Part shown: piece after piece, positions 17,500-25,389 of the stretch
How positions within the stretch are numbered: the first letter of the stretch is position 1
How the letters are laid out: each line of letters begins with the position of its first letter
From: Pontibacillus salicampi
GTDB taxonomy: Bacteria; Bacillota; Bacilli; Bacillales; BH030062
Assembly (NCBI RefSeq): GCF_042434395.1
Contig: NZ_JBHLTP010000003.1
Coordinates: 620,001-684,000 of the forward strand
Direction: 5' to 3'
DNA length: 64,000 nt
Program-made: the position numbers and the translations under genes
The notes under the pieces: model-generated
Databases searched by the model: none
The model's input: the letters and a program-made list of their open reading frames with translations, nothing else
Told to the model about the DNA's origin: nothing

Positions 17500-18360
17500 A
17501 TGAAATGGGTAGAGTCCTTACAAGTAGCGCTGGATTATATGGAGGATCATCTAGAGGAGCAGGTAACGATAGAAGGGATAGCTGAAGCAGCTATGATGTC
17601 TCCGTTTCATTTCCAGCGAGTGTTTCAAGCCTTGACTGATATGTCTGTCAAGGAATACATTCGTAAAAGGAGACTGACATTGGCCGCATATGATCTTGCT
17701 AAAACAGATAGGAAAATTATCGACATTGCCCTGCAATATGGCTACGAAACCCCCGAATCTTTCTCCAAGGCGTTTCGTAAACAGCATGGTATATCTCCTA
17801 GGGAGGCCCGTACGTATAAGGGAAAGATTACATCCTATAACCGCCTGAGTATTCAGGTCAATTTGAAGGGAGACGATCCAATGCAGTATGAAATCGTAGA
17901 CAAGTCGGCATTTCAAGTAGTGGGTATGAAGCATGAAGTATCCTGTCATGATGGACAGAACGAGGTGGAAATTCCGAAGCTATGGGACAAGGTGAATAAG
18001 GATGGTACAGATGATGCGTTGGCTCAAATGAACAATGGTAATATCCAAGGAATTGTTGGAGTTTGTGTGGATTTACATCCGGAAAAACCGTCTTTCATGC
18101 AATATTGGATTGGTACGGATTACGAGGGGAAAGTACCTGAAGGGATGGAAAAGCTTACTATTCCAGCATCAAAATGGGCTGTGTTCGAGGTGAAAGGGTC
18201 AATGCCGCAAGCAATACAACAAGCTTGGGGTAAAATATACTCAGAATGGTTTCCATCAAGCGGCTATCAGCATGCAGGAACACCAGACCTAGAAGTGTAC
18301 TCAGATGGGGATATTCATAGTCCATCGTATCATTCAGAGATTTGGATACCAGTAAAATAA
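17500..18360 (+). CDS. AraC-family regulator with GyrI-like effector domain
   Basis: 286 residues from ATG 17500, which follows GGGAGGGGAGCTAT; an upstream in-frame start at 17458 lacks a ribosome site. Residues 1-105 hold two AraC helix-turn-helix motifs (IEGIAEAAMMSPFHFQRVFQ, IDIALQYGYETPESFSKAFRKQHG). Residues about 130-286 match the GyrI-like small-molecule-binding fold (MQYEIVDKSAFQVVGMKHEV and a C-terminal SEIWIPVK). Such proteins respond to lipophilic or cationic compounds and often activate efflux genes. Its terminator is interrupted by a mobile element. Confidence 0.92.
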   Translation: MKWVESLQVALDYMEDHLEEQVTIEGIAEAAMMSPFHFQRVFQALTDMSVKEYIRKRRLTLAAYDLAKTDRKIIDIALQYGYETPESFSKAFRKQHGISPREARTYKGKITSYNRLSIQVNLKGDDPMQYEIVDKSAFQVVGMKHEVSCHDGQNEVEIPKLWDKVNKDGTDDALAQMNNGNIQGIVGVCVDLHPEKPSFMQYWIGTDYEGKVPEGMEKLTIPASKWAVFEVKGSMPQAIQQAWGKIYSEWFPSSGYQHAGTPDLEVYSDGDIHSPSYHSEIWIPVK

Positions 18361-18385
18361 CAAATCGAATGGAAGAAGAACAAAC

Positions 18386-18407
18386 AGTGCTCCTTTAAAG
18401 AGCACTT
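18386..18407 (+). terminator. Terminator of the AraC-type gene, left copy
   Basis: AGTGCTC (18386-18392) pairs with GAGCACT (18400-18406). The 21-bp hairpin is repeated exactly at 18848-18868, and its T-rich tail is found only there. Confidence 0.8.
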
Positions 18408-18514
18408 CAGGCTGTCGAGAAAGTCTCGACAGCCTTATTTTTTCTTTTTACTTTCATTATTCACCGCGTCAATTTATTATAATAGTTATATATTCTCTAA
18501 CGAAAGGTGATTCA

Positions 18515-18688
18515 ATGTTCAATCCAAAAAAGAGCGTCAAAATGAAATCGAAATGGTCACGATTGAAGACCATCTCCTCCGTTATTGTCGCCTGCGCGGA
18601 AAAGAAAATGTGCGCGACACAGGCGTTACTGACAGCTGCCTGTCAGAACATGAAGAAAATTGCCCTTCACCTATCAAGGGTGTGTTAG
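18515..18688 (+). pseudogene. IS1182 transposase, N-terminus fused to C-terminus by internal deletion
   Basis: ATG 18515 follows AAAGGTG. The reading starts MFNPKK, shifts by one base in an A-run, then reads ERQNEIEMVTIEDHL (an IS1182-type N-terminus) directly into RYCRLRGKENVR (C-terminal region). One inserted base then shifts frame before the remaining codons (TAACQNMKKIALHLSRVC) and the TAG at 18686-18688. About 400 central codons are missing. Confidence 0.8.
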
Positions 18689-18713
18689 GTGAAGGGGAGT
18701 CTTTTTCGGTGAA

Positions 18714-18832
18714 GGGCTGGCAAATACCAGGAGACTCCTGCGGAAAAACGGGCGATCCGAGACCCCCGAGTGTGGGTTTCACGAGGAGGCTCGGGCGTTC
18801 GTCCGCGGAAAGCGAGTGGTATTTGCCAGCCC
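18714..18832. repeat. Palindromic module inside IS1182 copy C
   Basis: Outer arms GGGCTGGCAAATACCA (18714-18729) and TGGTATTTGCCAGCCC (18817-18832). Nearly identical, in inverted orientation, to 437-557. Confidence 0.85.
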
Positions 18833-18847
18833 GCATACATGANTTGC

Positions 18848-18875
18848 AGTGCTCCTTTAAAGAGCACTGTTTTGT
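18848..18875 (+). terminator. Terminator of the AraC-type gene, right copy
   Basis: AGTGCTCCTTTAAAGAGCACT (hairpin at 18848-18868) followed by GTTTTGTT. Exact repeat of the hairpin at 18386-18406. Confidence 0.8.
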
Positions 18876-18955
18876 TTTCCTATTGTGAAACTAACATGTG
18901 ATTCACTCGTAAGGAATGGAAAGGCAGTTTAGGAATAGAAATCGGGAATGTTCAT

Positions 18956-19254
18956 ATGGGAGAGGAAACGCACTTTTTCAGTATTGGCCTCCTATTAATA
19001 CTAACGGGCTATTTGATTGGGTGAAAAGCAAACGTGGCTATGTAGTGGGTTTAATAAGCATCAGGTGAGGGGCAAGCGTAAAATTAGGAAGACTGATTGA
19101 TTACTACAATGGTAGCTTCGGTTCAATATGTATCATTCTTGTAATAAAGGTTAAGGAAGAGGAGCTACAAGGAATGATTGGTGTATTAATGCCACTTTTA
19201 GTAGCGGGGTATCTGATGTTAGCCATGTATGTGCAAAGAAACATGACAGAATAA
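18956..19254 (+). pseudogene. Decayed small membrane protein (DUF3784-like?)
   Basis: ATG 18956 reads MGEETHFFSIGLLLILTGYLIG and then stops; further in-line fragments in shifted frames read WLCSGFNKHQVRGKRK, KLGRLIDYYNG and finally MIGVLMPLLVAGYLMLAMYV ending at 19254. The order (membrane helix, GxN loop with basic residues, two more helices) is like DUF3784 small membrane proteins, but with at least two frame changes. Family assignment is tentative. Confidence 0.4.
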
Positions 19255-19269
19255 CAGATGAAATAAAGA

Positions 19270-19302
19270 AGCAAGGTTGCCTGTATTGGCCCAGGCAACC
19301 TT
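19270..19302 (-). terminator. Terminator of the SET-domain gene
   Basis: GCAAGGTTGCCTG and CAGGCAACCTTGC form a 13-bp stem around TATTGGCC, immediately after the stop codon on the minus strand. Confidence 0.85.
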
Positions 19303-19306
19303 GCTG

Positions 19307-19702
19307 TTATTCGTTAGAATCAGATGATTCGGTATGAAACCATAGTGGATCTTCTATATCCACATCGCCATTGTAGTTGATTAATATTTCTTCCCCTGCT
19401 TGAATATCTGTATATGCGTAAAAATCAAATGAATTATTTTCGAAGTTGATTTCATATTCGGCATTGGGTTGATAGGAGTGATTGAACATCATGCCATATC
19501 CTAGTAAAAACGCAGTATGATGCTGGCCATATTCAAATACATAATCAGCCAGATGAGTTTGTTCAATATGCACATGATCCTCATTTGGATATGGAATTAC
19601 TGGAGCTTCGTGTATTAATTGCCCCTTCTCAATATCCTGCTTCGCAAATACACCCTTATTCAATGAGTCATCTGTAATGGAAGACGCTCGTACCTCTATC
19701 AT
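19307..19702 (-). CDS. Small SET-domain protein
   Basis: 131 residues that are essentially a lone SET fold: KGVFAKQDIEKGQLIHEAPVI at 16-36, NHSYQPNAEY at 74-83 (SET motif NHxxxPN) and AGEEILINYNGD at 102-113 (the ELxxDY-type motif with the catalytic Tyr). SET proteins are protein-lysine methyltransferases using S-adenosylmethionine. Small bacterial forms are widespread but mostly uncharacterised. It lacks a post-SET Cys cluster. ATG start after AAGGTGAG. Monocistronic, with its own terminator. Confidence 0.85.
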   Translation of the reverse strand: MIEVRASSITDDSLNKGVFAKQDIEKGQLIHEAPVIPYPNEDHVHIEQTHLADYVFEYGQHHTAFLLGYGMMFNHSYQPNAEYEINFENNSFDFYAYTDIQAGEEILINYNGDVDIEDPLWFHTESSDSNE

Positions 19703-19794
19703 TATCTCACCTTCTTTGTCAGTCCTTTATTTCTAGTAACAGTCTGACAGGTCCTGCACGATAATGCAATTATCTTATAATTGTGACGATTACT

Positions 19795-20088
19795 TTATAT
19801 CCGTTTCTTATATATGGAGATAACTAACCCTTGGATGATAAACGTTAATAATATAATAAAGAAGAAAACATCTCGATATTCTTCAATCGTTAAGGGATGT
19901 AGGTAAGAATGAACGACTTCTACAAGCAGCCATCCAATCGGAAAAATAGGTGAAGAGTACATGTACGATCGATTTAAAATCTGCATGCCACGTTCATCCT
20001 TCCCTTCCTCACCGAACTGAAATTTCAAGGAAACAATGAGATACACAATAAATAATGGAACGAGTAGGATATACAAGATAGTAAACAT
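19795..20088 (-). CDS. Small membrane protein paired with an XRE regulator
   Basis: 97 residues with three hydrophobic segments (residues about 2-22, 46-64, 74-92) and a charged loop FGEEGKDERGMQI between the first two. The E-x-G-K-D-E-R-G-x-x-I loop is typical of DUF2178-type membrane proteins, which are usually encoded directly after a small XRE regulator, as here (two bp apart). Function unknown. Confidence 0.75.
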   Translation of the reverse strand: MFTILYILLVPLFIVYLIVSLKFQFGEEGKDERGMQILNRSYMYSSPIFPIGWLLVEVVHSYLHPLTIEEYRDVFFFIILLTFIIQGLVISIYKKRI

Positions 20089-20090
20089 AT

Positions 20091-20318
20091 TTATTCCTCC
20101 TTCAATTTATATTGAAAAACCTCTGTAATATCTTTATCAAAGAGAACGGCGATTTCAAAAGCTAGCTTTAAGGATGGGTTATATTTATTATTCTCCAACG
20201 AAATGATCGTTTGTCTGCTGACACCGAGCATTTCTGCCACTTGTTTCTGTGACCACTTTTGCTCGGCTCTTAATACGCTGAGCCTGTTTTGCAAATCTCC
20301 CGACGCTTTTAAACCCAC
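20091..20318 (-). CDS. XRE-family transcriptional regulator
   Basis: About 75 residues from GTG 20318, placed nine bases after GGGAGG; an ATG at 20339 lies upstream of that site. The body is a single Cro/C1 helix-turn-helix (RLSVLRAEQKWSQKQVAEMLGVSRQTIISLENNKYNPSLKLAFEIA) followed by a short acidic tail. Small regulators of this type commonly control themselves and the partner membrane protein. A perfect inverted repeat at 20350-20386 is the likely operator. Confidence 0.88.
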   Translation of the reverse strand: MGLKASGDLQNRLSVLRAEQKWSQKQVAEMLGVSRQTIISLENNKYNPSLKLAFEIAVLFDKDITEVFQYKLKEE

Positions 20319-20349
20319 GAGGTATATCCTCCCTTCCAAGTAATGTGTG

Positions 20350-20386
20350 GTAAACTATTTTTTACATTATGTTATAAATAGTTTAC
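20350..20386. promoter_or_regulatory. Inverted repeat, probable XRE operator
   Basis: GTAAACTATT (20350-20359) and AATAGTTTAC (20377-20386) are perfect 10-bp arms, 30 bp upstream of the regulator start, overlapping the likely promoter on the minus strand. Confidence 0.65.
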
Positions 20387-20607
20387 TTCAATAACAGAAG
20401 GTATGCAACAAGAAAAGTAAAATGATAGAAAATTATTCACATACATTACATAATAAGGTAATATTTTACTACATGATTGATTCATAGCGACCGCAAAGTA
20501 AATACAGTGATTTTCTCTATCCCTAGTGAAACGCCACTTGTGAAAATATCTATTTCGTCTCGAAAATTAAGGAAAATGGAATTGATTATATAGGTGTATA
20601 CGAAGTT

Positions 20608-20674
20608 AGGAGGAATTGTCCAATGTAGGAATCCCCTTTATTACAGCAACATTTTTTTGATAAAGGGGTAGAGG
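20608..20674 (+). promoter_or_regulatory. Start-stop mini-ORF and hairpin sequestering the efflux gene's RBS
   Basis: AGGAGG (20608-20613) precedes ATG at 20623 by nine bases; the next codon is TAG (20626-20628). Immediately after, CCCCTTTA (20633-20640) pairs perfectly with TAAAGGGG (20661-20668), which contains the AAGGGG ribosome site of the transporter starting at 20677. The arrangement resembles a translational attenuator. Confidence 0.5.
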
Positions 20675-20676
20675 AA

Positions 20677-21885
20677 ATGAAGCAAAAAGTATCATTCCGG
20701 TTTTTGTGGATGGGGCAGTCGTTTGCGAATCTGGGAGATGTATTTTATATAGTTGGTTTAGTAGCCATTCTGTATATGGAATCTGGGTCTGCGTTTTACG
20801 TCGCTGTTTTGCCTTTTTTAAATACGTTTGGTCGCTTTGCTGGCGGAATTGCTTCTCCAATATTGTTTTCGGCATTTTCATTGAAGCGTGTTCTGGCCTG
20901 TTCTCAAATACTGAAAACCATTTTGTTGGTTATGCTCTGTTCAATTTATATCGGGACTAACGTGTCAGTCGTTTTTGTATTTGCTTGTATAGTGTTTATT
21001 GCATTTCTAGATGGGTTTGCCAGTCCGGCAATGACAGCGATGGTACCGAGGCTGGTGGAGTATGATGAGATAGTAAGAGCCAATAGCTTCTTATCGGTCG
21101 TAACGGAAACTATTCAATTAGGAGGATGGGCTGTTGGCGGGCTATTGGTTGCCTTGTTTAATGGTCCATCTATCCTTTGGATTACATGTGTACTATTTAT
21201 TCTGTCTTCTATCATGATGGCATTGTTACAGGATCCTGTTCATAATACGTCCAATCAAAAAAATACAAAAGCATTTATTAGCCAGCTTACAAAAGGGTGG
21301 AAGCTGATATGGTTTAGCCCTTTGTACAGAACGATTCATATACTCTTACTATTGGAAGTAATGGCAAGCGTTGTTTGGATAGCAGCTATCCTTTATGTAT
21401 TTGTAGCAGAAGTTCTTCAAGTATCAGAGGCATGGTGGGGGTATATTAATACCACCTTCTTTATAGGGTTATTAATTGGCGGGATAGGCTGCTCTAAGCT
21501 CTTTCGTTTTGTAGAGCATCATACTAGAACGCTGTTCCTTCTTTCTTCTATAGGAGTTTGTGCTGTAACAGTATGGTTTGGGTTAAATTATGTGCCATGG
21601 ATAGCGCTATTCCTTTCTATTCTGGTTGGCATATTAGGACAGATAAAATCTATAACTATCGACTCCATTCTGCAAAAGAGGTCGTCCACTGAGGACCTAC
21701 CAATCTTGTACGGTGCCCAAGGAGCTCTCTTATCGTTATCGTTTGGTGTGTCCTCTCTGTTGTTTGGAGCAATGACAGAGTGGAAAGGTGCTCCAATAGC
21801 CTTTATGGCAGCAGGTTCCATACTAGGCTTAGCCGCAATCATTGGATGGATAAATAAGAAAAATTTGCCAAAGAACATTGACTAA
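20677..21885 (+). CDS. MFS transporter, macrolide-efflux (Mef)-like
   Basis: 402 residues with about 12 membrane segments, of the MFS group to which Mef-type macrolide exporters belong: FRFLWMGQSFANLGDVFYIV at the start, DGFASPAMTAMVPRLVEYDEIVRANSFLSV in the middle (the conserved P-A-x-x-A-x-x-P-R-L-V pattern) and a short basic C-terminus. Drug efflux is inferred from the family. The leader upstream (20608-20674) suggests translation-linked control. ATG 20677, Shine-Dalgarno AAGGGG eight bases upstream. Confidence 0.85.
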   Translation: MKQKVSFRFLWMGQSFANLGDVFYIVGLVAILYMESGSAFYVAVLPFLNTFGRFAGGIASPILFSAFSLKRVLACSQILKTILLVMLCSIYIGTNVSVVFVFACIVFIAFLDGFASPAMTAMVPRLVEYDEIVRANSFLSVVTETIQLGGWAVGGLLVALFNGPSILWITCVLFILSSIMMALLQDPVHNTSNQKNTKAFISQLTKGWKLIWFSPLYRTIHILLLLEVMASVVWIAAILYVFVAEVLQVSEAWWGYINTTFFIGLLIGGIGCSKLFRFVEHHTRTLFLLSSIGVCAVTVWFGLNYVPWIALFLSILVGILGQIKSITIDSILQKRSSTEDLPILYGAQGALLSLSFGVSSLLFGAMTEWKGAPIAFMAAGSILGLAAIIGWINKKNLPKNID

Positions 21886-21904
21886 ATAATTGGAATACTA
21901 TATA

Positions 21905-22165
21905 GTAAATGAAAATCATACGACTTGCGTTGATGAGGACACGGATGTAGGAATTAGCTTTCAGAGAAGGGAGCACTGCTGAAAACTCCCTAGCAAAAAC
22001 CTGCTATTCACCACCTTTAAGCCGTTCTGGTGAAACGATAGTAGCCAGAACCGTAGCTGCTACGATACAGCAATCAAGCCATTTATGCGATAAGTATAGA
22101 TGGGAACTTGGGTGGAACCACGGGTATAAGCACTCGTCCCTTTTGGAGGGATGAGTGCTTTTTTA
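21905..22165 (+). promoter_or_regulatory. T-box riboswitch 1 (threonine)
   Basis: The T-box core TGGGTGGAACCACGG is at 22109-22123, followed by a terminator stem (AAGCACTCGTCCC / GGGATGAGTGCTT) with a T-run ending at 22165. The probable specifier is ACC in CACCACCTTTAAGCCG (about 22008-22023), a Thr codon. First of two tandem T-boxes before the threonyl-tRNA synthetase gene. Confidence 0.93.
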
Positions 22166-22184
22166 TGTCATGTATATAGGTGAA

Positions 22185-22425
22185 GAAAAGGACATGGGTT
22201 TATTATGGAGCAAGTACAGAGAGGGAAGGTTAGGTGAGAGCTTCCCAGTGGCACAAATAAACTTACCACCTTGGAGCCGTATTGGGGAACAACAAGTATC
22301 CAATACCGTTTGCTGCGTTATAGCTACCATGAGCCGTCATGTAGAAATGTGATGGGAAGTTGGGTGGAACCACGGGTAATGAACACGCTCGTCCCTTATT
22401 GCAGGGATGATGCGTGTTTTTTTAT
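22185..22425 (+). promoter_or_regulatory. T-box riboswitch 2 (threonine)
   Basis: T-box core TGGGTGGAACCACGG at 22361-22375, then a terminator stem (ACACGCTCGTCCCT / AGGGATGATGCGTGT) with a T-run to 22424. The specifier region TACCACCTTGGAGCCG again offers ACC (Thr). In series with T-box 1, it requires two antitermination events per transcript. Confidence 0.93.
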
Positions 22426-22452
22426 ATTTATATTCGTACAGGAGGAATTGGA

Positions 22453-24369
22453 ATGGAGAATAAACACATACAAATTACATTTCCGAATGGGGAGAAGAAA
22501 TCATATCCATTAGGCGTATCCCTTGAGCAAATAGCTGGTTCGATTAGTTCCAGTTTACGTAAAAAATCTGTGACTGGGAGGGTAAATGGGGAGCTATTTG
22601 ATTATCAAAGGCCTATTCTGCACGACGCCTCCATTGAATTATGTGATTTACAGTCCGATGTGGGACTAGAAGTATTACGGCATTCAATGGCACATATATT
22701 AGCGCAAGCTGTGAAAAGAATTTATCATAACAGCCGTGTTCACCTAGGAGTTGGACCTGTTGTGGAGCATGGCTTTTATTATGATATGGATTTGTCGGTG
22801 AGTATTGGGGAGGAAGATTTATCGCTCATTGAAAAGGAAATGAATAACATTGTATCAGAGAACCTCCCTATTGAGCGGGAGGAAGTAAGTAGAGTGGAAG
22901 CGGAGCAAATTTTTAAGGAAGATCCTCTTAAGCTTGAATTGCTTAAAGATATACCGGTAGAGGATCAAGTAACGATTTATCGACAAGGAGAATTTATTGA
23001 TTTATGCAAGGGTCCTCATCTGCCGTCCACAAAATATGCAAAGGCATTCTCCTTGCGGAATGTGGCGGGAGCTTATTGGAAGGGCGATAATCGTAACAGG
23101 ATGCTGCAACGTATCTATGGAGTGGCATTTGCTTCAAAAGATGATGTAAAACAATATCAAGCATTTCTGGAAGACGCAGAAAGAAGAAATCATCGTACAT
23201 TGGGAAAAGATTTGGAGTTATTCATGTTCTCTGAAGAGGCGCCAGGAATGCCTTTCTTTTTAGCCAATGGCCAGATTATTCGTAATGAACTGGAAGTGTT
23301 CTTAAGAGGTTTGCAACAGGCATACGATTATAGTGAGGTAAGGACACCTATTATGATGAATCAACGTTTATGGGAGCAATCAGGCCATTGGGATCATTAC
23401 AAGGATAATATGTATTTCTCTGACGTGGATGAACAGAGGTTTGCTCTGAAGCCGATGAACTGCCCAGGACATATGCTTATTTATAAGCATCAATTACGAT
23501 CCTATCGAGATCTGCCAATTAGAATGGCTGAATTTGGTCAGGTACATCGTCACGAATTTAGCGGCTCTCTCAATGGTATGCTAAGAGTGCGCACGTTTTG
23601 TCAGGATGATGCTCATATTTTCGTAAGGGAAGATCAGATAGAAGCTGAGGTGAAACATGCTCTCCAATTAATTGACAATGTGTACCAAACTTTCGGATTT
23701 TCCTATCGTATCGAGCTATCCACTAGACCAGAGGATTCAATGGGCGACGACGCTTTGTGGGAAAAGGCAGAAGGCGCTCTTCGTAATGTGCTTCACTCTC
23801 TTCATTACAATTACTCTGTTAATAAAGGCGATGGTGCCTTTTATGGACCAAAAATTGATATTCATATTAATGATGCACTAAATCGAAGTCATCAATGTGC
23901 AACAGTCCAACTAGACTTTCAAATGCCGGAGAAATTTGATTTGCAATTTGTAGATCAACACAATTGCAAAAAAAGACCTGTCGTAATCCATCGAGCTGTG
24001 TTTGGCTCGATTGACCGTTTCTTAGGCATTCTTATTGAACATTTTGGCGGAGCATTTCCTGTTTGGTTAGCTCCTGTACAGATAAAAGTCCTACCAGTGT
24101 CTTCCTCTCATCATGCATATGCCGAGCACATATTACAGCAGCTAAAGAGAGACGGTGTGCGAGTTGAAGTGGATGATCGACAAGAGAAATTAGGATATAG
24201 AATAAGAGAAGCCCAAGTAAAGAAAACCCCATATATTGTAGTAGTCGGTGATGAAGAACAGCAGCAGGCGACTGTTTCCGTAAGAAAATATGGGGAGGAT
24301 GACCTAAATAAAATGGAGTTAGATAACTTCATCTCCAGTATTAATCAAATGATACGGGATAAGAAGTAG
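22453..24369 (+). CDS. thrS: Threonyl-tRNA synthetase
   Basis: 638 residues from ATG 22453, preceded by AGGAGGAATTGG. Domain order: TGS-like N-terminus (about 1-62), editing domain with HSMAHILAQAV (His motif) and CKGPHLPST, class II catalytic core with MNCPGHMLIYKH, motif 2 FGQVHRHEFSGSLNGMLRVRTFCQDDAHIF, and the anticodon-binding domain from about 530. It charges tRNA-Thr and edits Ser-tRNA-Thr. The tandem T-box leader resembles that of B. subtilis thrZ, the inducible second enzyme, so this could be the thrZ counterpart. That depends on whether a second thrS exists elsewhere. Confidence 0.96.
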   Translation: MENKHIQITFPNGEKKSYPLGVSLEQIAGSISSSLRKKSVTGRVNGELFDYQRPILHDASIELCDLQSDVGLEVLRHSMAHILAQAVKRIYHNSRVHLGVGPVVEHGFYYDMDLSVSIGEEDLSLIEKEMNNIVSENLPIEREEVSRVEAEQIFKEDPLKLELLKDIPVEDQVTIYRQGEFIDLCKGPHLPSTKYAKAFSLRNVAGAYWKGDNRNRMLQRIYGVAFASKDDVKQYQAFLEDAERRNHRTLGKDLELFMFSEEAPGMPFFLANGQIIRNELEVFLRGLQQAYDYSEVRTPIMMNQRLWEQSGHWDHYKDNMYFSDVDEQRFALKPMNCPGHMLIYKHQLRSYRDLPIRMAEFGQVHRHEFSGSLNGMLRVRTFCQDDAHIFVREDQIEAEVKHALQLIDNVYQTFGFSYRIELSTRPEDSMGDDALWEKAEGALRNVLHSLHYNYSVNKGDGAFYGPKIDIHINDALNRSHQCATVQLDFQMPEKFDLQFVDQHNCKKRPVVIHRAVFGSIDRFLGILIEHFGGAFPVWLAPVQIKVLPVSSSHHAYAEHILQQLKRDGVRVEVDDRQEKLGYRIREAQVKKTPYIVVVGDEEQQQATVSVRKYGEDDLNKMELDNFISSINQMIRDKK

Positions 24370-24374
24370 CCTTT

Positions 24375-24416
24375 TAATAGCTGAGCCACTGCGCTCAGCT
24401 AATTTCATTTCTTTTA
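24375..24416 (+). terminator. Terminator of thrS
   Basis: TAGCTGAGC (from 24377) pairs with GCTCAGCTA, followed by ATTTCATTTCTTTT. Confidence 0.75.
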
Positions 24417-24579
24417 AGGATCTAAACTTATCTAAATCGAAGACTTAGGTTTGAAATAATGTGGTTGAAGAAGGTCCATACGTAAATGAGAGATAAGAAC
24501 CACCCGGTTTCCTACTACATGGTGTGGGGTAGTTCAATGTCATGAAGCAGTTTTAGCCGACCCTCTTTACTAACTCCCC

Positions 24580-24922
24580 ATGACAAAATTGTACAATCAG
24601 GAAGGGATTTGAAGATGTTTGTATAATCTTCCTAATAGGCCGTTTGAAAGTCATGGAGACGGAAAGATGTCTATCTTATTATCATACGAAGCCGTATGAT
24701 CCAGTCCATATTGTTGCAATACCAAAGAAGTAGATCTCCTCGCTGGTAGCAGTCGAAGAAGCAGAGGAGGACTTGGTATTGGAACTGGTGAACATGGTGA
24801 AGAAAGTGGCTCAAACTGTACAGGAAGAGTATGGAGCTTTCCGAGTTCTGACCAATCTTGGTCAACATCAAGACTCCAAACATTTACACTGGCACGTTGC
24901 TCATGGAGAATCGCTTAGTTAG
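24580..24922 (+). pseudogene. HIT-family protein, inactivated
   Basis: The last part reads KPYDPVHIVAIPKK, a TAG at the place of the usual His in PKKHISSL, then ISSLVAVEEAEEDLVLELVNMVKKVAQ and finally HQDSKHLHWHVAHG to a TAG at 24920-24922. HLHWHV is the histidine triad of HIT nucleotide hydrolases/transferases. The N-terminal third is not readable in one frame. It is a clear relic of an Hit-like gene. Confidence 0.8.
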
Positions 24923-24942
24923 TAGGAAAGGGAGTGGAAATA

Positions 24943-25320
24943 ATGAAGGACATTCAGACAACATTAAATGATTATTTTAATGCTTGGAATCAAGCTCTAC
25001 AGACTAAGGATGGAGAGTTCATCAGGCAGTATATGTCTCGAAGTTTTGTTGGGTATTGGGCTTATTCTGAGGTAAGAGAGCCCGACCCGTATTACTATGA
25101 CTATGACTTACATCTTGTATTGAAACAAATGAATGATGCAGAGAAAAGCTTTCACCCATTATCCATAGTGGAAAGGAAGGGTGGGCAAGAAGCCATCGTA
25201 GTCGGAAGAGAAACAAATGTTATCAAAGGGGAGCCTTTTAGTGCTCACTGTATGTTTATATGGGGGAGAGAGGATGAGGGCTGGAAGCTGCAAAGAGAGT
25301 ATATAGAGTTAGAATCATAA
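24943..25320 (+). CDS. NTF2-like/DUF4440 protein
   Basis: 125 residues from ATG 24943 (after AAAGGGAG); a GTG nine bases upstream sits within the ribosome site. The pattern is an NTF2/SnoaL-like cone fold: N-terminal helix TLNDYFNAWNQALQTKDGEFIRQYMS, middle YYDYDLHLVLKQM, and C-terminal strands EPFSAHCMFIWGREDEGWKLQREYIE. Function cannot be predicted; such folds bind small ligands or act as isomerases. Confidence 0.75.
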   Translation: MKDIQTTLNDYFNAWNQALQTKDGEFIRQYMSRSFVGYWAYSEVREPDPYYYDYDLHLVLKQMNDAEKSFHPLSIVERKGGQEAIVVGRETNVIKGEPFSAHCMFIWGREDEGWKLQREYIELES

Positions 25321-25351
25321 TTCCCTCCAATTGCTAGCTGATATGCTTTGT

Positions 25352-25387
25352 AAAAAGCCCCAACTCCAGCTGGAGCGGGGCTTTTCC
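25352..25387. terminator. Bidirectional terminator
   Basis: AAAAGCCCC and GGGGCTTTT stem around AACTCCAGCTGGAGC, between convergent genes ending at 25320 and 25390. Confidence 0.85.
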
Positions 25388-25389
25388 AA

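Larger units (their letters stand above)
18408..18847 (+). mobile_element. Internally deleted IS1182-family element in a terminator (copy C)
   Basis: It starts with CAGGCTGTCGAGAAAGT, part of a perfect terminal hairpin (GGCTGTCGAGA/TCTCGACAGCC, 18411-18435), followed by a T-run, promoter-like sequence and a transposase start at 18515. The N-terminal codons are joined directly to the C-terminal codons, followed by the hairpin and 119-bp palindrome also seen in copy A. The duplicated host terminator flanks it. The distal end seen in copy A (a terminal hairpin after CATGA) is missing here, and an ambiguous base N lies exactly at that point (18843). Confidence 0.75.
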
